Assembly (NCBI RefSeq): GCF_030272615.1
Contig: NC_081412.1
Coordinates: 344,531,870 to 344,595,869 of the forward strand
DNA from: Cryptomeria japonica
Lineage: Eukaryota > Streptophyta > Pinopsida > Cupressales > Cupressaceae
DNA length: 64,000 bases
Reading direction: 5' to 3'
The notes below the pieces were generated by a model. The model was not told the origin of the DNA and searched no databases. It was given only the letters and a program-made list of their open reading frames with translations. Position 1 is the first letter of the stretch; the number at the start of each line of letters is the position of its first letter. The position numbers were made by a program, and so were the translations under genes. Positions 1 to 9,811 of the stretch are shown piece by piece.

Positions 1-1
1 G

Positions 2-160
2 GGAAGCACTTTAGATGGCTTAATTTCATTATTGGCTGATATTAATGCACAAAATTCTTTAATGGACAGTGTAAAGGATGCACTCTCTGTCACTCTCACT
101 GAAGCCAAGACAAAGTACAAATCCATTTTTGATCAATTGCCACCTCCCAATGGTAACTAA
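2..160 (+). CDS. C-terminal tail of a retrotransposon extra ORF (element X)
   Basis: An open frame runs from the window edge to TAA at 158-160, giving about 52 residues ending in QLPPPNGN. It has no catalytic motif. The position just upstream of the PPT-like boxes and LTR is the one taken by the pol-independent extra ORF of element D (9812-13250), so I read it as the C-terminus of an extra 3' ORF rather than of RNase H. Function is unknown. The start lies outside the window. Confidence 0.5.
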   Translation, partial: GSTLDGLISLLADINAQNSLMDSVKDALSVTLTEAKTKYKSIFDQLPPPNGN

Positions 161-546
161 ATTTTGATGTTTGTCAAAAAGGGGGAGTATATCAGAGCAT
201 ATCATCAAGAGTATATATAGCATCAAAGTACACAGGGGGAGTGTATAGTATTCAAAGTATCAAACAACCGGAGTGTAGTATACAAGGGGAGACTATACTG
301 AGCAGAGAATGAGTAGAATATGCAGAGTATCCAAGAGTAGTGAACTGAGCAATGAATAGAGGAAAGAACAGTGATTACAGAGTTTTGTACAGCATATTGA
401 TAAGGGGAGTACATTTGATTATGCTATTTCAATGACTAATGTATATACTGCATGTTTAGTCAAATTTTGTAAAGTATACAGATTTTTGAGTAATGACTTT
501 GAAATTAGTTTTGTCAAACATCTCAACTAATGTCAAAAGGGGAGAT
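161..546 (+). other. 3' untranslated region of element X with repeated PPT-like boxes and the PPT
   Basis: No ORF is seen on the element strand. Purine boxes of the form AAGGGGGAGT recur near 176-187, 231-242, 283-292 and 402-410. The last one (534-546) directly precedes the LTR tip and is the likely plus-strand primer. The repeats of this G-run box, each followed by a T/A-rich GTATA-like stretch, look like an amplified motif. Confidence 0.55.
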
Positions 547-1481
547 TGTTACTACTTATCAAATTGCCATTAGTTTTATATACAAAGTCATTCTATATAC
601 TCTAGTTGGTTACCACTACCGAAATATTTAGTCGGTATGAACAACCTAATCGGTTACAGAAGGAAAACAGTCATAAAGCCCAGTATACACCGAGCTGTCT
701 ACCAAGTGTTATTTCATGTCTACTGAGCAGTAAAGATAATACACCGAGTGAAACATGTTACCAGATTCATTGAACTTGGACACACATATGAAAATGTGTT
801 ATAAGATCAAGGCACATAAAACCGTTATCACATTGGAAATTGCACATACAGATTTTGTATAATTTTGAGGTCATCTAACCAATGAAATATTTTGCATAGT
901 TATTTATTCAAGAAATCATGTTTGTAAGATCAAAGCAATGAATCAGATCACCGACATAAGAAGTCTATTTATATAGCATGAATTTAGGGTTAGAAAGATA
1001 TGTGAATGTGAGAAATGTGTGTGCATATGTGTATAAAGCAAGACTTATGTGATACATGAGAAATCACAAAGTATTATGACTGTTACAAAGACACAGAGGT
1101 CATCGAGAAGGTTATCAGCGAATAGTCAAGGAATAGAGTAAAAAGAAGGGTTTACCGAGTTATTTTATGAGTTACCGAGGTATGCTATAGGCAAGGTAAT
1201 CTTATTTTGAGCACATAGAATCTACTATAGCATTTCAGATGTAAAGTTGCAGATATTTGTAAAGTCTTATTGTAATATTTTGAAGTTGTAAGAGAAACCT
1301 TTAATAGGGTAAAAGACTCTAATCAAGTCTATAAATTGTAAATCCTCTAACCAGGTGCAACATATATATAGTGTTGTAAAATCCTTTAGCAAGGTAGATC
1401 TAATAGATCTTGTTACTCGTAATAGGGTAAGCTATCAAAAATAGCTAAATATGTAGCTCTAATCAAGCACTCTTCATTTCA
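547..1481 (+). repeat. 3' LTR of element X (~935 bp)
   Basis: It starts with TGTTACTAC right after the PPT. The end at ...TTTCA (1481) is inferred because copia A integrase coding resumes from about 1485 on the minus strand. A TATATAG-type box lies near 970. The expected 5 bp target copy on this side would be 1482-1486 and cannot be compared with the missing left side. Confidence 0.65.
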
Positions 1482-2520
1482 TAACTCATAAGGAGTCATT
1501 CTACTATTCACTCTTAACTGTACCCAGTTTAAAGTGCAGACAGCAGTATAATTGCTTCCTTCCAGTATATATCTGATATGTTGGCCTCATTCAACATAGT
1601 CCTAGCTATTTCCTTCACTATCCTATTTTTCCTCTCTACCACCCTATTTTATTGAGGTATCCTTGTAGCTGAATACTGTCTTCAGATTCCATGTTTCTCA
1701 CAGTAGTCAACAAATTCATTTGAAGAAAATTCTCCACCTCGGTCTGATCTTAAGCATTTTAACCGGTGTCCACTTTAATTTTCTACCATCTTCCTAAAAA
1801 TTTTGAATCTCTCAAATGCTTGTGACTTATCATGCAAGAAGGTTACCCAAGTCATTCTTGAGTAATCATCTATGAACAACATAAATAACCTTTCTCCAAC
1901 CAATGCTCTTGTCCTTGTTGGCCCACATAAGTCTGTATGTATCAACTCCAAAGGTCTTGAGGTGTTATATTTTTTTGTTTTAAAGTTGACCTTTGCTTTC
2001 TTGCCTCTGACATATTCATCATAGAATGTGCTTGCCGGTTTTATGATATGTGATATGTTTCTCACATACCAGTTCTTACTTATCTTAACCAGATTATCAA
2101 AATTCACATGGCCTAATCTCTGGTGCCACAATTAGCTTTCATCAACATGTCCCATCATGCATTGGGACTCATGGCATTCCTTTAGATTGTAGACATTACC
2201 CTCTATTCTCTTTCCTTCTTCTACCACCTGACTGGTACTCTGCTTTCTTATTTGGCAATTGGTAGAGTCAAATGAGAACTTGTACCCTTTGTCACACATA
2301 TGACTTACATTCAATAGGTTATGCTTCAAAACTTCCATATAGTACACATCATGAGCCTTGATCTTTCCACCAATATTCAGTGTACCCCTACCTTTGATCT
2401 TGATGGAGTAGTTGTCACCAAATTGAACTGAACCACCATTTGAATTATCAAGCTTGATGAAGTTTTTCTTATCTTCGATCATGTGATTTGAGAAACCACT
2501 ATTAGCTACCCATAAATTCT
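1482..2520 (-). pseudogene. copia A protease end, GAG-pre-integrase and integrase
   Basis: The protease part lies at 2132-2520. Its active-site region reads NSGFSNHM where the family has DSG, so the catalytic aspartate is replaced by asparagine. It is followed by GLKHNLL-like text (VLKHNLLNVS). The GAG-pre-integrase begins with LWHQRLGHVNFDNL near 2130. The integrase core follows, with HTDLCGP and FIDDYSRMTWV, then SDRGGEFSSNEF near 1720-1750 and the VERKNR helix. Stops interrupt it: TAA before LWHQRLGH, a stop after KMVEN, and TAA in IPQ-stop-NR. A frame change lies near 1545. The coding text ends at MTPYEL, where element X starts. Confidence 0.85.
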
Positions 2521-3327
2521 TCCTTTCAGCATGTAGAGCAGTCTACACAATCAGGCTGAACTTTGTCTTGTTTTTCTCCTTCTCTACCCAGACTGATTTC
2601 TCTTCTTTCTTTTCCTCTTCTGTCACTTTGTGTTCTAGTTTTGTTTCCAACTTCTCATCTAGTACAATTCTCTTTTTCTTGTCAGTTCTCAGCTGTCAAT
2701 ACCTTGCTATGTGACCATTTTTTTACACTTATAGTATTTCAGATTAGCACTATAAAATGTACTCAATGCATTCTTGTCGAACATTTGCATATTACTCCTA
2801 CATTCATAACTCTTGTGACCAGACTCATTGCAATTATAACATATGACATTTGTACTTTTTAATGTAGCAAATGAGTTTCTACTCTCAAAACTAAGGTTGA
2901 TATTCATTTTCCTATAATCTGATATTCTATGACCAAACTTATTACATCGATGACAATAACCATGAAAATTTGGAACATACCGGTTAGGTTGTCTTTAACC
3001 TGCAAATGACTACCTCATTGGGGGTCTTACTTTCATGTTGCTAACTCTTGTGAATCCTTCATGATCAATACTTGTATTTATCCTTGGATTTGCATGTTGG
3101 TGCATTGAGTATGTTCTTTGGTTCATTGGTTGAGTATATTGGTTTGTGCGGCGGTTTCTAGCGGCATCTGCATATTTCTTGTTGTCGGTATCCTTTCTTA
3201 CCGTAAATGTCTTCTTCTATTCACCTTCATTTGAAGAAGTGAATTGTATCTCCTTATCAGATGTGTCTTTGTTGTTTGAACTTTGACCTTCTTGAAAACC
3301 TAAGTTGTTGGTATCTTTAGATTGCTT
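2521..3327 (-). pseudogene. zinc-knuckle region between gag and protease of copia A
   Basis: On the minus strand this stretch encodes nucleic-acid-binding CCHC knuckles with many stops and frame changes. CHRCNKFGH is readable near 2925-2955 and CYNCNESGHKSYEC near 2795-2840, with a further degenerate one near 2720-2740. Element D carries the same layout, a coiled coil followed by several knuckles, which links D to this copia family. No catalytic domain is visible here. A remnant of gag C-terminus joined to the protease is the simplest reading. Confidence 0.65.
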
Positions 3328-4748
3328 CTATTTTCGCAGCATCTTGTCCAGGGCTTCAGGGCTGCCTTCATATTTGTTTCTCACTTTTATTTCTTCCTGA
3401 CTTTTCTCTAAGTCCTTCCAGAGTTTCACTATTTCTACTTCTAGATTCTGATGTTCCTTTTCCTTTTCACTCAGACTGGTACTAGTGAATTCACACATCC
3501 TCTTGGCCTCTTCCAACTGGTGTTTTAGATCTACAATAGTTTTCTTGGAATCTTCAAGAGATTGCTCCAACAACTCTTGTTCTTCAGCTGCATCCCTTTT
3601 TACCTTCTTCAAATCTCTTCTTGTTTTCTTTAGCTCATCTAAGGCACTAATGAGTTCTGCTTCAAGGTCTACTTCTCCTTCTTTCTCTTCCTTTTCTACT
3701 TCTTCAGGTATCGGTACCTCTTGAGCCATAAAAAGGTTTTCTCTGACCTCATCTCCATTGTTGCAGTCATATGAGGGACTTTCCTCATCCGTGGTATCAT
3801 ATTCATGTGTGTAAAGACTTCCCTTCTTTCGGTAGCCTTTTCTACCATGCCAATAGACATTTTTCTTCCTATCCTTACTATATGATCTACTACCACTTGA
3901 TTGATCATCTTCATTCTTATCACCATAAGGACATTTAGCAATAAAATGTCCAATCTTTCCACAGTTGAAATATTTCAATGGCAGCTTGCCTTTATATTTT
4001 CCTGAACTTGTCTTGAGTCTTCTGACAAATTTTGCCATGATGTCATCAGAGACTTCACTGGTTGCATCATGAGAAAATTCATCTTTTCCTTTTCTTGAAG
4101 TCTTAAATGCATCTTCTTTCTTCACAACATTAGTACCAATAGTCCTCATCTCATAAGTAGTTAGGGAGTCATACAACTCATCCATTGTAAAGACTTTCAG
4201 ATCTTTCGCTTCTTCTATTGTTGAAACCTTTGTATCATACTTAGATGTAAGAGATCTAAGTACTTTCTTCACTACCACCTCATCTTTTATTTCTTCTCCA
4301 AGCCCTCTAATGGTGTTTGTTGTTTCATCAACCCTTTGGAGATAGTCGGCAATCTTCTCTTCATATCTCATCTTCAAACGCTCAAGTTGTGATCTTAATG
4401 TCTGCAACTTGTCTTCCTTGACTTTAGCATCACCTTCAAATATCTTCTGCAACTTATCCCAAGTTTTCTTGGAAGAAGAGAAGTGCATGACTTTGATAAA
4501 CTCATTATCAGACAACCCACTAAGAATGTCATTCTTAGCTTTAGCATTGTTCTCATATTCCCTCTTAGCATCTGGATCAGTGGGGGGATTATTAGGGACT
4601 ATATACCCATTCACAACTGACACCCATACATCATCCATACATCACAACCTAGAGAGGACAAATAGGTTTCCATTATTCTACTCTAAAAGGCATAGTTGAC
4701 ACCATCAAGCATAGGAGCTTTTGAGGAGGTGAATTCATTTCTTACCAT
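3328..4748 (-). pseudogene. gag: copia A gag polyprotein (UBN2-like domain, CCHC knuckle, coiled coil)
   Basis: Gag forms the virus-like particle and binds the element RNA. I place the start at 4748 because the text after this ATG (KAPMLDGVNYAF) is the usual copia gag N-terminus. TAG then replaces the expected Trp, and a small duplication near 4630 shifts the frame. From 4638 a 436-residue frame stays open. It carries a UBN2-like region (WDKLQKIFEGD to about residue 160), a knuckle near residue 225 whose first Cys is lost (YFNCGKIGHFIAKC), a K/S-rich stretch, and from about residue 320 a long E/K-rich coiled coil. It is clearly homologous to gag but no longer starts correctly. Confidence 0.85.
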
Positions 4749-4810
4749 TGTGAACACTTGAGAGGATCTACCCAAGCTAGAGAAATCTTTTGACAAAATA
4801 GGGAACCTAG

Positions 4811-4822
4811 GCTCTGATACCA
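4811..4822 (-). other. primer-binding site of copia A
   Basis: The minus strand reads TGGTATCAGAGC, the standard copia site complementary to the 3' end of initiator tRNA-Met. It lies a few bases inside the LTR end and fixes the orientation of the element. Confidence 0.9.
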
Positions 4823-4827
4823 ATTTT

Positions 4828-6574
4828 TGGACACAATGGATCACTGAGAGGGGGGTGAATCAGAGATTTAAACTCCTTTCCTTCAATAAGGATATATCGG
4901 TAATATATAAAATAAATTGAGTGCTAATCGGTAACTTAAACAATGCAAGCAGAGTGTGTAAAAGGACTTGCTAAAATATTAACATAACACATGCACAAGA
5001 ATACATCACACAACACCATATATATACGAGGAAAACCCAATGTGGGGAAAACCTCGGTGAGAATAGTTACTCGAGATCTTCTGCTCCAATCCAGCCTCAC
5101 AAGGAATCTCTGATTACAATATTTACGGCACCAACCCAAGGAGCACCAACCCCTAATTTATGAGCACCAACTCAAAGGAGCACCAACCCTTGCACAATTT
5201 ATAGGCTACAACCTAAAGGAGCTACAACCCCTTCACTAAGATATGACTTAGTACTAACAGTATAAAACTTAGATATACAAATGAAATCCCTATTGCAAAT
5301 AAAGTTTTACAACCTTACAATATTCTTCTCTGACAGTTTCAGCCTTATCGGTCTGTATTCTCTCCACCCACTCTGCAACTTGAATTCATTGATCACTTTT
5401 CTAAATCCCCTCTAACAATGTCTTTCCTTTTTCAACTCACACTTGATCACTCTTAATCAGAGATAGCTTTTTCCGATTTGTCACCTCTGTGTTCAATGCA
5501 TACTCCATCATTTGTTCCTTACACCGGTTTGCTCTACTTCTCCTTACCAATCAATTCTTCACTCATAAACACTTAAAGTGTTTATCTCTTTGGCTCTTAG
5601 ACAAAAATTTCACACTTGTCTTCACTCTACAACAACAATAATCAAAGTCTCAAGTCAACAAATTTAAACTTGAGCTTTCCCGCCAAGAATCAATTCAAAC
5701 TTGGGGTTGTAGGGTTTCCTTCACTCAACAAAATCTGCATGAGATTTGATCTAGTCTATCTTGGATCAATCACCTATACCTGAGGAATGCATCTCTATAC
5801 GTTTTCCATTATCCAATGCATACTTGCTAAATATAGCAATCTCGTACATGATTTTCTACCTTGAAATCTGTCGACTCATAAAAAAGTCCAATTGTTTCCT
5901 TCTCAAGATCTTCTTGAAGTTTGATTTCTTTGCTTCGATCCAGGTGCTAACTACTCCCTGATATTTCTCTATAATTATTCCTTCCTCAAGCCGCAAGATT
6001 CAGTTACCATCCCATGATTTTTGGTTATTTCATTAATGTCGACTAGTTGTTTCAACAACCATGTTGATGGAGGCTTCACTGACCTTTGCATGTTTGCCAC
6101 CTCAGCTCCACATGGCATCACAATGGTCATACACTCATCTCATCGACACAAGGTTGGTTTACACTTGAATATTCAGCAAACTCCTACCGGTACAAACCTT
6201 TACCAGTGAGACCTTCTCCTCCTGCTAACTGGTAGTGCACACTATACCAGCAACACATCTTCACCTCCAGTGGTTTATGATTACTTTATCATTCTGCCTC
6301 TTCATCATAAATAGGAAGCCAACCTCCAGACCAGTTTATGCTCTACCGATTATCACTCAAAAACCTAACACACACATGCATCTCACCTCATACTGGTGAA
6401 GTCACTGATAGTCTTAATAACTACTTGTCTTCTACCATACCAGTTGTCAAGCCTTCATATTAATCTTCTCAATACCTTATTTGTCTTTCACCATAGCGGT
6501 ACACACTTCTTCATACCTCTATCAATAGCCTACCTGCAATACTAGTTGACATCATTGATAACTCAATGCCAACA
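4828..6574 (-). repeat. 5' LTR of copia A (~1.75 kb)
   Basis: On the minus strand the LTR begins TGTTGGCATTGAG (tip at 6574) and ends ...GTGTCCA at 4828, just before the PBS. The tip falls exactly where readable G1 gypsy coding stops. The body holds the typical plant copia motif of a 'GGGGTTTTCC' type near 5030-5060 and many ACCGGT words. No host gene is seen in these 1.7 kb. Confidence 0.8.
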
Positions 6575-7615
6575 CACTTGAATTCCATCTCATCTCCTCT
6601 CATGGTCTTAGTCAAAGGGTTACAAACTGAACTAAAATTTCTGATCAACTTCTGGTAAAAACTATCCAATCCATGAAATGATCTTACCTCCTCAATGCTT
6701 TCCAGTGTAGGCCACTCAACAATGGCTTCCAATTTCTCAGGGTCCATCTTCAAACCATCCTTAGATACCACAAATCTTAAATAGACCAACTCATCCTTCA
6801 TGAAAGTACACATCTTGATATTGATCAACAACTTTTCTTCTCTCAACCTCTACAAAACTTGTCTTAACTGCAACAAATGCTCCTCTTTTATTCTACTAAA
6901 AATCAGAATGTCATCCAAATACACGATAACAAACTTACACAATAATTTCTTCAATACCTCATTCATCAGTCCCATGAAAGTACTCGGTGCATTAGTCAAT
7001 CCAAAAGGCATCAACAACCCTTCAGATAGTCCTTCATTTTTCTTAAATATTGTCTTCCACTCATCACCATCTCTGATCCTGATATAATGATATCTACTTC
7101 TCAAATCTATCTTTTTAAAGTATTTTTCTCCACTCAAATAGTCCATTATGTCATCCATCCTAGGCCAAGGAAACTGGTATTTCACTATGATCTTATTTAT
7201 TGCTCTTGAATCAATATGCATTCTCCACTCTCCATTCTTCTTAGGTGCTAATACTCTCGGTACTCCACAAGGGCTTAAACTCTCCCTGATCAAATCTTTA
7301 TTCAACAACATCTACACTTTTCTATTCAGTTATTCATTCTCTATCGATGTCAACCAGTGTGTAGCTTTGTTAGGCAAAGTAGCTCTGGGAACCAAATCCT
7401 TGCAATGACTAATACTTCTAATAGGTGGCAATCCATCAGGTACATTATCTGAAATGATTTCCTCATATTTTGTCAATAAATCTCTTCTCTCTTCTGGGTG
7501 CTCTTCTTTCGGTTCTAGTCTCTCAATATTGTTAGGAATTAAAGAAAAACACACATTCTCATATCTCAATCCATCCAAGAATTTCCTTCCATCTACTAAA
7601 CAGATTCTGGAATTT
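6575..7615 (-). pseudogene. pol: Ty3/gypsy G1 reverse transcriptase
   Basis: RT copies the element RNA into DNA. On the minus strand 7615-7320 encodes the pre-RT linker (ending in ATLPNKATHWLTS). Then 7311-6850 carries the RT fingers and palm: [38 protein letters not shown], and the intact catalytic box YLDDILIFS near 6890-6905. The thumb follows (6846-6575, VVSKDGLKMDPEKL, FHGLDSFYQKLI) up to the copia A LTR. Stops break it at about 7312 and 6848. The catalytic aspartates survive, but the enzyme is truncated. Confidence 0.9.
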
Positions 7616-7620
7616 GTACA
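7616..7620. repeat. target-site duplication of element D, left copy
   Basis: GTACA directly before the D LTR tip. The identical GTACA follows the D 3' LTR at 14276-14280. Confidence 0.9.
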
Positions 7621-8442
7621 TGTTGGCATATGCACACTCCAATGAGACATTGCATGTGATTGAAGGTTTTGTCATTGATGGCAACCTTACAATCCTATGG
7701 CACCGACAAGGCATTACATCGGCAAGTTAGTGCACCGGCATCAACGATCAGACTCTACACTGGCACTAAGGACACCGACACCGGCACAGAGAAAGGAAGT
7801 ATACGAGCACAAAGGCCGACAGGATTTTGTTATATTATATTTTGTTTATTATTGTAAAAACTTTGTAAGCCGACTTGGCATGTTGTAAAATGACTCTTAT
7901 ATATAAAAGAGATCATTGTAGACATTTTGAAAAAAAGAAAAAAAGTGAAGGAAGTGATGTATGCGAAATATTAAGGAAGACCTATTATGCGAAATATAGG
8001 GTAAAGGATTTATGTAAGAAGCAGAGTAGCAACCGGTACTGAATCAGGCATTATAGATGCTATTGTAAAGCAGTACAAGATATTGGATTTGTACAATCCA
8101 CATTATAAGTCAGTGAGACTTCCCACTGAGCAGTGAGCTCTAGGCAGTTGGCCTTCCTACATGTGCAGGCCCCTATTGTAAGTAATATTCTCTTATTGGC
8201 CAGTAAGTGGATATTCTAGGTCACAAATCCCACCGAGGTTTTTCCCACACTGAGTTTCCTCGTTAAATCCTTGTGTCATGGTGTGCTTTTTATGTGGATG
8301 TTTTTAATTCTATTTATTGCATTATTTCTTGCATACCGGTACACTATTATAATATATTCTACATGTTTTAAGATAATAAATTTTGTACACCGATTAGATA
8401 CTGATTCACCCCCCCCTCACAGTATCTGTGGGAATCCTAGCA
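7621..8442 (+). repeat. 5' LTR of element D
   Basis: It starts TGTTGGCATATGC and ends ...AATCCTAGCA just before the PBS. It is matched along its length by 13455-14275. Confidence 0.92.
7898..7909 (+). promoter_or_regulatory. TATA box in the 5' LTR of D
   Basis: TATATATAAAAG lies about 280 bases into the LTR, where a U3 core promoter is expected. The same box is kept in the 3' LTR at 13732-13743. Confidence 0.55.
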
Positions 8443-8444
8443 AT

Positions 8445-8456
8445 TGGTATTAGAGC
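8445..8456 (+). other. primer-binding site of element D
   Basis: TGGTATTAGAGC differs by one base from the copia consensus TGGTATCAGAGC (initiator tRNA-Met). It starts two bases after the LTR end. Confidence 0.88.
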
Positions 8457-8513
8457 TTGGTCCTCTATTTTCAGAAGCCTAATAGCTTGAGGAAGATCTT
8501 GACACTGGTAAAG

Positions 8514-9671
8514 ATGGAAAATCTAATGAAGCAACTTGAAGGAGCTCTTTCAGACTATGATGCAGAGAAATTGAAAAATATCAAACTAGAAGATGATTTA
8601 AGGGCATCTCAGGATATCATTCAGGCACTTCAAGAGAATCTTACTGTTGCAAGAAATAAGAGAAGAGAACTTTGTGAAAAGATGCAAAATGAGAATGATG
8701 AAAAGGAATCACTTAATGATCAGATAAGTAGGCTGAAACTAGAAAACATGACAACAAAGAATGAGATGCAGGATATGACTATGAGATTTTGTAAAGAGAT
8801 TGAGGATAGGAAGAAGAATGAAGAAGAATTGAATAGAAGACTAAGTGATGCAGCAAATGAGAACACAAGACTTAGCTATGAAAATGACATGTTGAAGACA
8901 GATCTGATGCACACTTAGAATGACTCCAATGAACTGACGAGACAGAAAGAGGTCTTAGAAAGAGAACTAGAAACTGCAAATCAACATAAAGAAAAATTCA
9001 AGAAAATCTTAGAGGAACTTGGCACCTTGCTAAAGAATAAAAAACCTAAAGGTGACACTTCTGGAATTGGCTTTGAAGTTGGTGAAAGCTTCAGTACTGC
9101 AAATACTCAGGATCACAACAAACCAGTAAGACAACCTAATGCTTATAAATTCAATGGAAAATGCTTTAACTGTAATAAGTATGGTCATAGAGAAAATGAA
9201 TGTAGATCTAGAAATTATTAGAATATCAACACACCCACTGATCAATGTTCAAAATGCAACAAAGTTGGTCACAACTCTGAAAATTGCAGAATGACTGTGA
9301 AATGTTATGTTTGTGGAAGATTTGGATATTTATCCAATCAATGCAAAACACAAACTTGCATAGGTTATGGGAAAGCTATTCAGAAGAATAATGTAACTTG
9401 TTATGCATGTAACAAGATTAAGCATATTGCAAAATTTTGTAGAAGTAAAGGATCATCGGTAGACAACAAAAGTTCTAGCTTGAAAGGTAAAGAAAAGGTT
9501 GAAGAGGTTAAGCAAGAATTCTCAAAACAATGGATTAGAAAAGTTGATCTAAATATTGGGAATACTCCTCCACCGGTAGAACCAATCAATGCTTCACTAG
9601 CAGGACAAAGTGATGCTTCACCGATAGGACAGAGCATTGCTCCACCGGCAGGAAGTTCTTCATCTAGTTGA
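8514..9671 (+). pseudogene. element D gag-like protein: coiled coil plus CCHC knuckles
   Basis: I chose ATG 8514 (MENLMKQLEGALSDYD) because it opens the coiled coil. The upstream codons from the PBS are not gag-like. Residues 1 to about 170 are a charged coiled coil. Knuckles follow: CFNCNKYGHRENEC, CSKCNKVGHNSENC, CYVCGRFGYLSNQC (His replaced by Tyr), a ruined CIGYG copy, and CYACNKIKHIAKFC. A Pro/Ser-rich tail ends at TGA 9669-9671. In-frame TAG stops at 8916 and 9219 sit where Gln would fit. The N-terminal UBN2-like domain seen in copia A gag is missing, so this looks like the C-terminal half of a copia gag, able to bind RNA but perhaps not to build a shell alone. Confidence 0.8.
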
Positions 9672-9811
9672 AGAAAGTTTCCTTGAGGGTTTGGCAATCA
9701 AATGACACATGTGCTATTATTCCCTCGATTAGAGATGAGAAGTTGGAAAGTACTTATTACCGGCAGACAATGTTAAGTGAATACTTAACCGGCATGCATT
9801 TAATGTGGTAG

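Larger units (their letters stand above)
1..1481 (+). mobile_element. LTR retrotransposon X, 3' portion, nested in copia element A
   Basis: This is the 3' end of a + strand LTR element that continues off the left edge. What is seen is the tail of an ORF (stop at 158-160), then an untranslated stretch with several PPT-like boxes, a polypurine tract at 534-546, and an LTR beginning TGTTACTAC at 547. To the right of 1481 the minus-strand integrase of copia A starts abruptly, so X sits inside that integrase. The order (extra ORF, PPT-like boxes, PPT, LTR) matches the 3' end of element D at 13250-14275, so X is probably the same type of copia-derived element. The left half and left target-site copy are outside the window. 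Confidence 0.75.
1482..6574 (-). mobile_element. Ty1/copia element A (5' LTR to integrase), minus strand
   Basis: Reading leftwards on the minus strand, the order is LTR (6574 to 4828), PBS for initiator tRNA-Met (4822 to 4811), gag (4748 to 3328), a zinc-knuckle region, a protease remnant, GAG-pre-integrase and the integrase core. The element is then cut at 1481 by element X. RT and RNase H must lie left of X, outside the window. The long gag with UBN2-like domain and coiled coil suits the Sire/Maximus-like side of copia elements; that lineage call is an inference. The element is inserted into the RT/RNase H region of Ty3/gypsy G1 at 6574/6575. Confidence 0.85.
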
